A DNA stretch of 64,000 bases. It comes from UBA3537 sp965657165. Its GTDB lineage: Bacteria; Bacteroidota; Bacteroidia; Flavobacteriales; Flavobacteriaceae. The notes below the pieces were generated by a model. That model saw nothing but the letters and a program-made list of their open reading frames with translations. It did no database searches and had not been told where the DNA came from. Below are positions 1-9,599 of the stretch, piece after piece. The stretch's first letter is position 1; every line of letters starts with the position of its first letter. Where the stretch lies: positions 25,583 to 89,582 of the forward strand of contig CBFHNG010000001.1 in assembly GCA_965657165.1 (NCBI GenBank), in the 5' to 3' direction. Position numbers and translations under genes: made by a program.

Positions 1-2
1 CC

Positions 3-1094
3 AACATGAGCTTGCCCAATGATGCTATACCTTTTAATTGGGTAGAGGTGCGTTTTAAAAATGGACGTAAGCAATATTACGAAAACACTGAAAATTTAAC
101 GCTAAGTATAGGCGATATTGTGGCTACTCAAGCGGAATCGGGGCACGACATAGGAATGGTTACACTTACAGGGGAGCTTGTAAAGGTTCAGATGAAACGC
201 AAGAAAATTTCCGAAACTCCAGAAAAAAGGTTTAAAATTTATCGTAAAGCCTCTCAAAGAGATATTGATATATGGATTGAATCGAGAGACAGAGAAGAAG
301 CCATGCAAGTCAAGGCGCGCCAATTTGCAATAGATTTGAGGCTCGATATGAAAATCTCAGATATTGAGTTTCAAGGTGATGGCAGTAAAGCGACTTTTTA
401 TTATACTGCCGATGGGCGTGTTGATTTTCGGGAGCTCATCAAATTATATGCAAGAGAATTTAGAATTCGTATTGAAATGAAGCAAGTTGGATTGCGTCAA
501 GAAGCTGCTCGACTTGGAGGTATTGGTTCATGTGGGCGAGAATTATGCTGTTCGACTTGGCTTACAGATTTTAGATCGGTAAGTACTTCTGCGGCACGCT
601 ATCAGCAATTATCTTTAAATCCATTAAAATTGGCTGGCCAATGTGGAAAACTTAAATGCTGTTTGAATTATGAGTTAGATGCTTATTTAGATGCTCTAAA
701 GTCATTCCCAAAAACAAATATTAAACTCAAAACAGAAAAAGGGGTTGCAGTATGTCAGAAAACAGACATATTTAAAGGAATAATGTGGTATGCCTACGAG
801 GGCGAATGGATGAATTGGTTTAAGTTGACAACAGAACAATCCAATGCGATTATAGCATTGAACAAGTCTGGAGAAAAAGCAACGAGCTTAGAAGATTATG
901 CTGATGAACTTTCTGCTACAACAGATACTAAAATTGATTTTGAAAACGTTGTTGGACAAGATAGTTTAACACGTTTTGATAAGCCGAAAAAAAATAAAAG
1001 GCAAAGGAATAAAAAACGCTTTAAGAATCGAAAACCCCGAAATGAAAACAACCAAAGCAACAAAAAACCTAAAGCTCAAAGAAATGCAAACTAG
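3..1094 (+). CDS. ricT: RicT/PSP1-family regulatory protein, 5' end cut by window edge
   Basis: PSP1 C-terminal domain protein of the RicT (YaaT) type. In Bacillus, RicT works with RicA and RicF in an Fe-S-containing complex that affects RNA processing; its role in Bacteroidota is less clear. The core with 'GHDIGMVTLTGELV' is followed by a cysteine cluster (GSCGRELCC, then GQCGKLKCC) typical of the family, and by a Lys/Arg/Asn-rich disordered tail. The frame is open to the window edge, and the codon before the first Met is Asn. Flavobacterial homologs, as I remember them, have a Cys-rich N-terminal extension running into a NMSLPN-like sequence, so the Met at position 6 is probably internal and the true start lies upstream. 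The 3' end overlaps gldH by 11 bp. Confidence 0.85.
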   Translation, partial: NMSLPNDAIPFNWVEVRFKNGRKQYYENTENLTLSIGDIVATQAESGHDIGMVTLTGELVKVQMKRKKISETPEKRFKIYRKASQRDIDIWIESRDREEAMQVKARQFAIDLRLDMKISDIEFQGDGSKATFYYTADGRVDFRELIKLYAREFRIRIEMKQVGLRQEAARLGGIGSCGRELCCSTWLTDFRSVSTSAARYQQLSLNPLKLAGQCGKLKCCLNYELDAYLDALKSFPKTNIKLKTEKGVAVCQKTDIFKGIMWYAYEGEWMNWFKLTTEQSNAIIALNKSGEKATSLEDYADELSATTDTKIDFENVVGQDSLTRFDKPKKNKRQRNKKRFKNRKPRNENNQSNKKPKAQRNAN

Positions 1095-1575
1095 ATTTTG
1101 GTTTGGATTTTTAGCTATTTTTTTGATGACATCGTGTAATCAAAACAGCTCATTTGATCGCTACACCTCAGTTGATAATTTATGGGATAAAAATCAAATT
1201 ATTTCTTATGATTTTATTGTTAGCGATACACTTCAAAATCAAAACTTATACATAAAAATAAGAACATCTGAAGACTACAAATACAGTAATTTATTTCTTA
1301 AAGTTGATTTAGAATATCCTAATGGGAAAATTGAAAAAGACACCTTAGAATATACTATGGCTCTACCAAATGGCGCTATGTTAGGCAGAGGGCTTATGTC
1401 TATAAAAGAACATAAACTATGGTATAAAGGGCATGCAACACCTTTTGTGTTTTCGGAAGTTGGAGAATACACCATAACAATAAACCATGCCATGCGTAAA
1501 TTCGATGAAGTTTCGGGTATAAGCGCTTTGAAGGGCGTTTTGGATGTGGGGTTTTGCATAGAAGACTTGGAATAG
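1084..1575 (+). CDS. gldH: Gliding motility lipoprotein GldH
   Basis: Outer-membrane-directed lipoprotein of about 163 residues. The N-terminus (MQTRFWFG, hydrophobic run, lipobox ending LMTSC) is a signal-peptidase-II signal. GldH is required for gliding in Flavobacterium johnsoniae and is found next to ricT and a class A PBP in many flavobacteria, which matches this order. The open frame extends upstream to 976, but that part lies inside ricT and would put 36 charged residues before the signal peptide; ATG 1084 is the sensible start. The 11-bp overlap with ricT suggests translational coupling. GldH presence suggests, but does not prove, that the host glides, since the gene is also kept in non-gliding relatives. 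Confidence 0.85.
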   Translation: MQTRFWFGFLAIFLMTSCNQNSSFDRYTSVDNLWDKNQIISYDFIVSDTLQNQNLYIKIRTSEDYKYSNLFLKVDLEYPNGKIEKDTLEYTMALPNGAMLGRGLMSIKEHKLWYKGHATPFVFSEVGEYTITINHAMRKFDEVSGISALKGVLDVGFCIEDLE

Positions 1576-1588
1576 TAAATAATTTATT

Positions 1589-3931
1589 GTGACTAAGAAA
1601 AAAACATCATCAAAATTAGATTTTTCAAAACCAAAACGTTGGTTTTGGATGATATTCCTAGTGGGGATTTTATGTGTTCCATTCATTTTTATTTTGGCCT
1701 CATTTGGTGCTTTTGGATTCATGCCCGACCATACAGTTTTAGAAAATCCTCGAACAAATTTGGCCACAGAAGTTATTTCATCAGATGGCGAAACCTTAGG
1801 CAAGTTTTATTATGAAGACAACCGCACTCCCATAGGTTTTGATGAACTTCCAAAACATTTGGTTGATGCCTTAATTGCGACAGAAGATATTCGTTATTTT
1901 GACCACGCAGGCATTGACGCAAGAGGGACATTAAGAGCGCTTTTTAAACTTGGAAAAGGTGGAGGCGCAAGCACCATTTCTCAGCAATTGGCAAAACAAC
2001 TTTTTCATGGTGAAGGCTCAAGAAATACACTTGGCCGAATTACACAAAAAATAAAAGAGTGGGTGATTGCTACACGCTTGGAAAAACAATACACTAAAGA
2101 AGAAATCATTGCTCAATATTTTAATATCTATGATTTTGGAAACAACGCCGATGGCATCCGAAGTGCAGCTCGCATTTATTTTGGGAAAGAACCTTCTGCA
2201 TTAGATCTAAAAGAATCGGCAATGTTAGTAGGGATGTTCAAAAACTCATCCTTGTACAATCCAAGGCCAAAACGCAATCCGGTTGGGACAAAAAACCGTA
2301 GAAATGTGGTGCTCGCACAAATGGCCAAATATGATTTTATTTCAGAACAAGTTAAAGATTCATTACAGCAAACCGCCTTGGATTTAAACTATACACCAGA
2401 GTCGCACAGAGAGGGAATTGCCACATATTTTAGAGCTTATTTAAAAACATTTTTAAAAGATTGGGCTAATCAACCAGAAAACAGAAAACCCAATGGCGAG
2501 AAGTATAATATCTATAAAGATGGTTTAAAAGTCTACACAACTCTTGACTCACGAATGCAATCTATTGCAGAAGTTGCAGTTACAGACCACATGAAAGCAC
2601 TTCAAGCAGAATTTTTTGTTCAAAACACACCACGAAGAAATCGAACAGCACCATTTTTAGATCTAGAAAAAGAAGAGATTGACCAACTATTAAAAATAGG
2701 GATGAAGCGATCGGAACGTTGGCGAAAAATGCGTTATGATTTAAAGAAGCCCGTAGAGGAAATTGTAGCGTCATTTAAAAAACCAACAAAAATGAAGATA
2801 TTTTCTTGGACGGCAGAAAATAATGAAATTGATACTGTAATGACTCCAATGGACTCTATGCGTTATTATAAATCATTTTTAAGATCGGGGATGATGTCTA
2901 TGGAACCTCAAACGGGTTTTGTAAAAGCTTGGGTTGGAGGGTTTAACTATAAACATTTTCAGTACGATATGGTTAAACAAGGCAAACGACAGGTTGGTTC
3001 GACGTTCAAGCCATTTGTATATGCCGCAGCCATAGATCAACTGCACTTGTCGCCATGTGATACTTTTCCAAAAGCACAAATTACAATCCCAGCCAATAAA
3101 TTTGGAAATGTGAAACCATGGGCCCCAAAAAACTCAAATAAAAATTACTCTGGATTTGAAACGCTAAAGTCTGCCTTAGCAAATTCAAGAAATACAATTA
3201 CTGCTAGATTGATGAATGAGATTGGCCCTCAACCTGTTATCAATTTAGCAAAAAGCTTGGGGGTAGAACAAAATCTTCCTGCTGTTCCATCTATTGCTCT
3301 TGGAACACCAGATTTGAGTGTCTATGAAATGGTTGCCGCCTATTCAACTTTTGCTAATAAAGGGGTGTATACAAAACCCGTAATGGTTACTCATATTGAA
3401 GATAAAAACGGTACATTATTGTATCAGTTCTCACCAGAAACCAAAGATGTCTTAAGTGAAGAAATTGCTTATGTTGTTGTTAATTTAATGGAAGGTGTAA
3501 CCCAATTTGGCTCTGGACAACGTTTACGTCATAGTTTCGCCAAAAATCAAGCCGTATATAAAGAAATTATAACAGGTTACCCCTATAAGTTTGACAATCC
3601 CATTGCAGGAAAAACAGGAACAACACAAAACCATAGTGACGGGTGGTTTATGGGTATGGTCCCCAATTTAGTCACTGGCGTATGGGTCGGCGGCGAAGAT
3701 CGGGCAACACATTTTAAAACAATTACATATGGACAAGGCGCTTCTATGGCGCTTCCTATTTGGGCCAATTATATGAAAGGCTGTTATGAAAATGAAGATT
3801 TAAAAATTTCAAAAGAAGAATTTGAAAAACCAAAACAACAAACCATAATTACAGAATGTGAAAATATGACATCAAATGATGGCGACGATATTTTAGAGCA
3901 ACTAGAAATTACACCAGATATTGACTTTTAG
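1589..3931 (+). CDS. Penicillin-binding protein 1A (bifunctional class A PBP)
   Basis: Peptidoglycan glycosyltransferase/DD-transpeptidase of 780 residues, anchored by one N-terminal membrane segment (about residues 16-40). The GT51 domain has the catalytic Glu in ATEDIRYFDHAG and the GGASTISQQLAKQLF block. The transpeptidase domain has SxxK as STFK (about residue 470), SxN as SRN in ALANSRNT, and KTG in AGKTGTTQNHSDGW. The start is GTG, 13 bp after gldH; no in-frame ATG precedes the membrane segment. It is the last gene of the ricT-gldH-PBP operon. The C-terminus ends in an acidic tail. All catalytic motifs are intact. Confidence 0.95.
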   Translation: MTKKKTSSKLDFSKPKRWFWMIFLVGILCVPFIFILASFGAFGFMPDHTVLENPRTNLATEVISSDGETLGKFYYEDNRTPIGFDELPKHLVDALIATEDIRYFDHAGIDARGTLRALFKLGKGGGASTISQQLAKQLFHGEGSRNTLGRITQKIKEWVIATRLEKQYTKEEIIAQYFNIYDFGNNADGIRSAARIYFGKEPSALDLKESAMLVGMFKNSSLYNPRPKRNPVGTKNRRNVVLAQMAKYDFISEQVKDSLQQTALDLNYTPESHREGIATYFRAYLKTFLKDWANQPENRKPNGEKYNIYKDGLKVYTTLDSRMQSIAEVAVTDHMKALQAEFFVQNTPRRNRTAPFLDLEKEEIDQLLKIGMKRSERWRKMRYDLKKPVEEIVASFKKPTKMKIFSWTAENNEIDTVMTPMDSMRYYKSFLRSGMMSMEPQTGFVKAWVGGFNYKHFQYDMVKQGKRQVGSTFKPFVYAAAIDQLHLSPCDTFPKAQITIPANKFGNVKPWAPKNSNKNYSGFETLKSALANSRNTITARLMNEIGPQPVINLAKSLGVEQNLPAVPSIALGTPDLSVYEMVAAYSTFANKGVYTKPVMVTHIEDKNGTLLYQFSPETKDVLSEEIAYVVVNLMEGVTQFGSGQRLRHSFAKNQAVYKEIITGYPYKFDNPIAGKTGTTQNHSDGWFMGMVPNLVTGVWVGGEDRATHFKTITYGQGASMALPIWANYMKGCYENEDLKISKEEFEKPKQQTIITECENMTSNDGDDILEQLEITPDIDF

Positions 3932-3975
3932 ATTACAACTAAATTTTAGTAACTTATAAATCTTAAAATAGTATT

Positions 3976-4677
3976 ATGATAAATAAACAAGTAGATAATG
4001 TACAAGCAGCCTTAAAGGGTGTTGAAAGTGGCATGACTTTACTATTGGGCGGGTTTGGATTGTGTGGTATTCCAGAAAATGCAATTTCTGAACTTGTTGT
4101 TATGAATGTCAATAATTTAACATGTATTTCTAACAATGCTGGGGTTGATGATTTTGGACTTGGGCTTTTACTACAAAAGCATCAAATAAAAAAAATGGTG
4201 TCCTCCTATGTTGGGGAAAATGATGAATTTGAACGTCAAATGCTCTCTGGGGAGTTGGATGTAGAGCTTATTCCTCAAGGGACTTTGGCCGAACGTTGTA
4301 GAGCTGCTCAAGCCGGATTTCCAGCCATTTACACTCCTGCGGGCTATGGAACAGAGGTGGCAGAAGGAAAAGAAACGCGAGAATTCGATGGTAAAATGTA
4401 TGTTCTTGAACATGCCTTTAAGGCCGATTTTTCTTTCGTTAAAGCATGGAAAGGAGATGCTGCTGGGAATTTAATTTTTAAAGGAACAGCAAGAAATTTT
4501 AATCCAAACATGTGTGGCGCTGCCAAAATTACTGTTGCTGAGGTCGAAGAATTAGTCCCCGTTGGAACTTTAGACCCTAATCAAATTCATATTCCTGGAA
4601 TATTTATTCAACGGATTTTTCAAGGCAAGGATTATGAAAAACGCATTGAACAAAGAACATTAACACCTAAACCCTAA
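3976..4677 (+). CDS. scoA: 3-oxoacid (succinyl-CoA:acetoacetate) CoA-transferase, subunit A
   Basis: Family I CoA-transferase alpha subunit, 233 residues. It moves CoA from succinyl-CoA to acetoacetate or a related 3-oxoacid, in ketone-body and branched-chain breakdown. The glycine-rich block GMTLLLGGFGLCGIPENAI near residue 20 and the YTPAGYGTEVAEGKETREF block are typical. The catalytic Glu lies in the partner subunit encoded 11 bp downstream. Start ATG is 45 bp after the PBP stop. Substrate choice (succinyl-CoA versus acetyl-CoA donor) cannot be read from sequence. Confidence 0.92.
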   Translation: MINKQVDNVQAALKGVESGMTLLLGGFGLCGIPENAISELVVMNVNNLTCISNNAGVDDFGLGLLLQKHQIKKMVSSYVGENDEFERQMLSGELDVELIPQGTLAERCRAAQAGFPAIYTPAGYGTEVAEGKETREFDGKMYVLEHAFKADFSFVKAWKGDAAGNLIFKGTARNFNPNMCGAAKITVAEVEELVPVGTLDPNQIHIPGIFIQRIFQGKDYEKRIEQRTLTPKP

Positions 4678-4688
4678 ATTCGATCATT

Positions 4689-5342
4689 ATGTTAGACAAA
4701 AACGGAATTGCAAAACGCATCGCCAAAGAAGTCAAAAACGGATATTATGTCAATCTAGGTATTGGGATACCAACTCTTGTGGCTAACTTTGTTAGAGAAG
4801 ATATCGAAGTCGAATTTCAAAGTGAAAATGGAATTTTAGGGATGGGACCTTTTCCATATGAGGGCGAGGAAGATGCAGATCTAATCAATGCAGGAAAACA
4901 AACCATTACGGCTTTAGATGGCGCAAGTTATTTTGACTCGGCCATGAGTTTTTCTATGATAAGAGGACAACATGTCGATTTAACTATTTTAGGGGCTATG
5001 GAAGTGGCCGAAAATGGAGATATTGCCAATTGGAAAATTCCCGGCCGCTTGGTTAAGGGTATGGGGGGCGCGATGGATTTGGTGGCTAGCGCAGAAAATA
5101 TTATTGTGGCCATGATGCATACCAATAAGCGAGGTGAATCAAAACTTTTGAAACGCTGTAGGTTGCCATTAACTGGCGTCAATTGTGTCAAAAAAATAGT
5201 CACAAATTTAGCTGTTATAGAAGTTACAGATCAAGGGTTTAAGTTATTGGAAAGAGCACCAGGTGTAATTGTGGAGGACATTAAAGCAGCAACGGAAGGG
5301 GAGCTTATTGTCGAGGGAGATATCCCAGAAATGGTATTATAA
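4689..5342 (+). CDS. scoB: 3-oxoacid CoA-transferase, subunit B
   Basis: Beta subunit of the CoA-transferase, 217 residues, matching the usual size. The catalytic glutamate, which forms the glutamyl-CoA thioester, is in FQSENGILGMGPFPYEG near residue 46; further family blocks are GGAMDLVASAENIIVAMMHT and LPLTGVNCVKKIVTNLAVIE. It follows scoA by 11 bp and must form a complex with it. Its last 6 bp overlap the 3' end of the convergent ABC ATPase gene, so there is no room for a separate terminator. Confidence 0.93.
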   Translation: MLDKNGIAKRIAKEVKNGYYVNLGIGIPTLVANFVREDIEVEFQSENGILGMGPFPYEGEEDADLINAGKQTITALDGASYFDSAMSFSMIRGQHVDLTILGAMEVAENGDIANWKIPGRLVKGMGGAMDLVASAENIIVAMMHTNKRGESKLLKRCRLPLTGVNCVKKIVTNLAVIEVTDQGFKLLERAPGVIVEDIKAATEGELIVEGDIPEMVL

Positions 5343-7019
5343 ACCTTTTGGAATAGCGTTGATGAGTCGTTTTGTATATTCTTTTTTTGGATGTGCATAG
5401 ATGTCGTCCGCTTCGCCAAATTCTTCAATTTTTCCTTGATTCATAATTAAAAGTTGATCGGCCATATATTTTACAACGGCTAGATCGTGAGAAATAAAGA
5501 TATAAGTAAATCCAAATTCCTCCTTCAAAGCATTTAAAAGGTTTAAAACCTGTGCTTGAACAGAAATATCAAGCGCAGAAACAGACTCGTCACATACAAT
5601 TAGTTTTGGTTGTAAGGCGATAGTCCGTGCGATCCCAATACGTTGCCGTTGACCACCAGAAAACTCATGGGGGTAGCGATCAAAAGAAGAGGCGTCTAAA
5701 CCTACTTTTTCAAGTAGATCTTTTACTTTTTGTATTCGTTCAGTAGTATTGTTGAAAAGGTTGTGTACTACCATTGGCTCTAAAATCGCTTCACCAACAG
5801 TTAACCTTGGATTGAGCGATGCGAATGGATCTTGAAAAATAATTTGAATTTCTTTTCTTAAAGCTCTTATGGATTTTGAGGACATTTTATTTAAATCTTT
5901 TCCTCTGTAAAAAATAGTTCCTGAAGTTGCTTTATCAAGTTGTAAAATAGCTTTCCCTAAAGTAGATTTTCCGCACCCCGATTCACCAACTAATCCTAGT
6001 GTTTCTCCTTCATAAAGTTTAAAACTAACAGTGCTAATGGCTTTAAAAGCGGTGTGTTTACTAAAAACACTAACCTTAGAGTAGTAGATTTTTTCTAAAT
6101 CAATCACTTCTAAAAGTGGCGGATTACGATAGAGTTCTTTATGTTTTTCTTTCCGGCATTTTTTTGAAATTTTTTCGAAAGACATTGTTTTGGATAAAAC
6201 ATCTTCAACAGTTGGGAGCTTTTTCAAACGTACATTGAGAGATGGCCGTGCAGCAATTAATGCTTTTGTGTACTCATTTTTTGGGGTTTTAAAAATTGAT
6301 GTTGTAGCGCCTTGTTCCATAATTTTGCCTTTGTACATGACCACTGTTCTGTGTGCAATTTCAGAAACTAATGTTAAATCGTGACTGATAAAAACAACAC
6401 TCATTTGTGTTTCCTTTTGTAACTCTTGAATGAGTTCAATAATTTCATTTTGAACAGTAACATCCAAAGCCGTGGTTGGTTCATCTGCAATCAATAAATC
6501 GGGTTTACAAGCAATAGCCATGGCAATCATAACGCGTTGCTGCTGTCCACCAGAAAGCTCGTGAGGATATTTTTCAAAGGCCTGTTTTGGCATAGGAATT
6601 TTCACACGTTCAAACAAATGGACCACTTCGCTATCGGCCTCTGCTTCGCTCATAGTTTCGTGCTGTAACAGTACTTCGCTGACTTGTCTCCCACACTTCA
6701 TTGAAGGATTTAACGCGCTCATAGGTTCCTGAAAAATCATACTGATTTTCTTACCTCTTATGGCCTCCATTTTTTTTGTTTGCAGCGTATTTAAATCTAC
6801 ATCCTTGAAGACAATTTCACCTTCTACTTTTGCATTTTTAAGCAATTGCATCACTGCTAGTGCTGTGATTGACTTTCCACTTCCAGATTCTCCAACGACG
6901 CCTAAAATTTCGTTTTTTTGAACATCAAAACTAACGCCATGCAAAACCTTTCTGAAGGTGTCCTTTTTTTTGAAAGCAATGGACAAATCTTTTACGTTAA
7001 GTAAAGGGTTGATTTTCAT
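5337..7019 (-). CDS. Double ABC ATPase for peptide/nickel-type import (DppDF or YejF-like)
   Basis: One chain of 560 residues carries two ABC nucleotide-binding domains. The first has Walker A GESGSGKS, signature LSGGQQQR and Walker B LLIADEPTTALD. The second has GESGCGKST, FSGGQRQR and LIVCDESVSALD. Each half ends with the oligopeptide-binding C-terminal extension typical of Dpp/Opp ATPases, so it corresponds to fused DppD and DppF, as in YejF. No permease or solute-binding protein lies beside it, so the transport partners must be encoded elsewhere. The stop overlaps convergent scoB by 6 bp, and the exonuclease gene lies only 3 bp upstream, so the two are probably co-transcribed. Confidence 0.9.
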   Translation of the reverse strand: MKINPLLNVKDLSIAFKKKDTFRKVLHGVSFDVQKNEILGVVGESGSGKSITALAVMQLLKNAKVEGEIVFKDVDLNTLQTKKMEAIRGKKISMIFQEPMSALNPSMKCGRQVSEVLLQHETMSEAEADSEVVHLFERVKIPMPKQAFEKYPHELSGGQQQRVMIAMAIACKPDLLIADEPTTALDVTVQNEIIELIQELQKETQMSVVFISHDLTLVSEIAHRTVVMYKGKIMEQGATTSIFKTPKNEYTKALIAARPSLNVRLKKLPTVEDVLSKTMSFEKISKKCRKEKHKELYRNPPLLEVIDLEKIYYSKVSVFSKHTAFKAISTVSFKLYEGETLGLVGESGCGKSTLGKAILQLDKATSGTIFYRGKDLNKMSSKSIRALRKEIQIIFQDPFASLNPRLTVGEAILEPMVVHNLFNNTTERIQKVKDLLEKVGLDASSFDRYPHEFSGGQRQRIGIARTIALQPKLIVCDESVSALDISVQAQVLNLLNALKEEFGFTYIFISHDLAVVKYMADQLLIMNQGKIEEFGEADDIYAHPKKEYTKRLINAIPKGL

Positions 7020-7022
7020 TGC

Positions 7023-7736
7023 TTAAATATAAGCAATTTCGTTTTTTTCAAGCAATGGCGCACCACGAAGGCGAAGTAAAATTTGCGCCACAGCCAAGGT
7101 GTCTTTCTCGCAGTACGTAATAATGCGTTTGATGTCATTTTCTTCGTAAAACACACGATAAATTTCGCTGCCATCAATATCGTCTTTGGGAGAGGGAATA
7201 CCCAACACATTGGTCATTAATTTAAGGGAAGTATAGTGTTTGTAATCGCCAAACTTCCACAATTCCAAGGTGTCCAAATGGGGAACTTCCCATGGTTTTT
7301 TCCCAAAAAGATTAAGTTTTGAAGGAAGTTTTATGTGGTGAATCAGCATCCTACGTGCAATGTACGGGAAGTCAAATTCTTTGCCGTTATGTGCACAAAG
7401 CAAGTGTTTTGAGTGATTGAAATGCGTTTCGAGCAATGTTTTAAATTGGGTTAAAATGTCGAGTTCTTCTCCAGAAAAGGTCGTGATTCTAAATGCTCTA
7501 GCATCTTCACCAGAAGCAAAATACCCCACAGAAATACAGATAATTTTACCAAATTCGGCCCAGATTCCCGCACGTGGGTAATAGTCTTCTGCACTAAATT
7601 CGTCTTTGCGTTGGTACTGTGATTTTTGGGCCCAAAGTTCTTGTTTTTCAGACGGTAAATCCGAAAAGTGTTCAACTTCTGGAACTGTTTCAATATCTAA
7701 AAAAAGAATGTTTTCAAGGTTGAGTTTGGAGTGCAT
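7023..7736 (-). CDS. Predicted 3'-5' exonuclease, PolB-like DEDD superfamily
   Basis: Ribonuclease H-fold exonuclease of 237 residues. Exo I motif is FLDIETVPE (Asp and Glu metal ligands near residue 14), Exo II is in CAHNGKEFDFPYIARRM, and Exo III is YCEKDTLAVAQ. This matches the PolB-like predicted exonuclease family (PF10108), small free-standing proteins of unsettled cellular role, presumably DNA or RNA trimming. It sits between the ABC ATPase gene (3 bp downstream) and the accessory island starting at 7.8 kb. Nothing suggests it belongs to the defence genes, as the family is widespread in Bacteroidota. Confidence 0.85.
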   Translation of the reverse strand: MHSKLNLENILFLDIETVPEVEHFSDLPSEKQELWAQKSQYQRKDEFSAEDYYPRAGIWAEFGKIICISVGYFASGEDARAFRITTFSGEELDILTQFKTLLETHFNHSKHLLCAHNGKEFDFPYIARRMLIHHIKLPSKLNLFGKKPWEVPHLDTLELWKFGDYKHYTSLKLMTNVLGIPSPKDDIDGSEIYRVFYEENDIKRIITYCEKDTLAVAQILLRLRGAPLLEKNEIAYI

Positions 7737-7790
7737 GGTTTACTGGATTAAGTATTATAGTTTAGTTTTTGTTTTACGACAATTTCTTAA

Positions 7791-9581
7791 TTACAGTGAA
7801 AAATAATAATCCTTAATCTTCTGCGCCATTAATTTTCGTCTCATATTCAAAAATTCAGAATAATCATCAATTCCCATATTCATTATTTCGTTAGGGACAC
7901 AATTCATTTTTAGATTTTCCAATAATTGTTCTTTGCTTGAAATTCCACTAACAGTTTGATTACTTTCAGAGATTTGATTTTTTATCACATCAAAATATTC
8001 TTTAGGGGGCTTGTTGCCAACCTTAATATTTATCTCCGATTGCATATACACGTAATTTGCAATTTGATTGTACTTGGCACGATTAAGCCCATTCTTTTTT
8101 AGATAATCACGAGGGAATAAATGGTGTATGTCTCCACGCAATGAAATCAAGTCTCCAACAAGCACATCTTTTGAAAGAAACCCTTTGTCGTTTGCCTTTA
8201 CTTGAGCAGCGAGAAAAACGTTGAAATATGGGCTACTTGCAACAGAAGTATCTAAACTTTGTGGTAAAGAGGCATTCCAATAAGCATCAGATAATTCACC
8301 TTCTTCTTTCTCTTTCAAGTATTCATCAAATGGCTTGTTTGCAATTTGCTTGATGTCAAAGTCAAATGAACTTTCTGGCGAACCTGAATACCTACCGGTA
8401 AGTATAGAATATACAAACCACCTTCTTACATAACTCTCTATGAGAACGGAACTAACGCCTATATCTTTCAACTTCAAGTAAACGATATAAGCGAAGTTTA
8501 TAGCATTTTTTGAGCGAATCAGCTTAGGTGAAATAAAACCTGCCGATTTAATAATCATTAAGAATCGCTTAAAATTCGTTTCGTTTATAAAATTGTAAAC
8601 GCCTTGCTTTAAAGTATTGAATGATTGTTGTGCAATTTCAGATTCAAAAGTTCGGGTTTCAAAATTTCTTCCTGATAATAAGCTTACTAAGTCGGATAGT
8701 CGTCCCCTGTTGAATTGAGAGGTAAAAGCCACACGGATTAAATCTGTGTATTCTGGGTCGTAGAGGTCTTCTGTTTCGGTTTTTAGCCAACGCATTTTAG
8801 CAAAGTAGTCTGTGTTTGCAAACTCTATGTCGTTGTCTTCTATGTGCTTATAAAATTCTGGCGCTATTGCTAAGTGGCAGAAGTAATCAATGGCTTTTCT
8901 TAATTCATTTCCACCATTTTCGGTGTCAGCTGCGATTTTACTCATCGCAAAATCTGCTTGACTGAGAACAACACCTTTTGAATTTATTCGAATAAATATT
9001 TCAGTTACTGTCTCTATGTCCAAGTCTGGGGAAAGCTCAATGAGCCCAATTTGTTTTTTAGGGATATTTATAAGATTTGTAAATGTTTTTTCTATTTGAT
9101 CTTCATCAACATTGGGATTTAGTTCCAAATATTTTCTTACCAATTTAAGTATGCCAATATTTCCCTTTATTGCTTCTGAAATATCAGGAAGCCAAGTTTT
9201 GTCTTTGAGAATAGCGGGGTTTTGGACTTCAAATTTTTCCGTTAATGGATTAAAAGCAATTTTGATTTTTACGCGTTGATATTTTTTGTCAATTACATAT
9301 TGCCCAAGAATTGCAGCAGTTAATGCCGTCACTCGTTGTTGTCCATCAATCAATACTTTTTTCCCCTCGCTTAAACTTCCGTCCTTAAGTCTGACGTTTG
9401 GATTTCGCCAAGCGATAACATACCCAATGGGATAACCCTGATACAAACTATCCATCAAATCGCGTACCTTTGAACTATTCCATACAAAAGGTCTTTGAAT
9501 TTCAGGTATAGCAATTTCACCTGAGTTTACCCAAGCGAGAACAGTGTCTATCAAATGTTGGTTTACAGAATATTTTTGCAT
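7791..9581 (-). CDS. DUF262 / HNH-like (DUF1524-type) protein, GmrSD-like nuclease
   Basis: Protein of 596 residues. The N-terminal DUF262 (ParB/GmrS-like) domain shows EIQRPFVWN, then DGQQRVTAL near residue 80; the IDGQQR loop is the NTP-binding and hydrolysis motif of this family. The C-terminal part has IHHLFPRDYL followed by NYVYMQSEINIKVGNKPP, the His-containing core of the DUF1524/HNH nuclease domain. Single-chain proteins of this layout include GmrSD and SspE-like enzymes, which attack modified phage DNA, so a defence role is likely but is inference. It is 18 bp from the serine hydrolase gene upstream and shares its strand with the restriction system. What modification it senses, if any, cannot be read from sequence. 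Confidence 0.85.
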   Translation of the reverse strand: MQKYSVNQHLIDTVLAWVNSGEIAIPEIQRPFVWNSSKVRDLMDSLYQGYPIGYVIAWRNPNVRLKDGSLSEGKKVLIDGQQRVTALTAAILGQYVIDKKYQRVKIKIAFNPLTEKFEVQNPAILKDKTWLPDISEAIKGNIGILKLVRKYLELNPNVDEDQIEKTFTNLINIPKKQIGLIELSPDLDIETVTEIFIRINSKGVVLSQADFAMSKIAADTENGGNELRKAIDYFCHLAIAPEFYKHIEDNDIEFANTDYFAKMRWLKTETEDLYDPEYTDLIRVAFTSQFNRGRLSDLVSLLSGRNFETRTFESEIAQQSFNTLKQGVYNFINETNFKRFLMIIKSAGFISPKLIRSKNAINFAYIVYLKLKDIGVSSVLIESYVRRWFVYSILTGRYSGSPESSFDFDIKQIANKPFDEYLKEKEEGELSDAYWNASLPQSLDTSVASSPYFNVFLAAQVKANDKGFLSKDVLVGDLISLRGDIHHLFPRDYLKKNGLNRAKYNQIANYVYMQSEINIKVGNKPPKEYFDVIKNQISESNQTVSGISSKEQLLENLKMNCVPNEIMNMGIDDYSEFLNMRRKLMAQKIKDYYFSL

Positions 9582-9599
9582 TCGGTTATTATTTGTAGG

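Noticed and set aside
976..1083. Longer GldH start
   Set aside because: It would place a charged stretch, fully inside ricT, ahead of a clear lipoprotein signal peptide.
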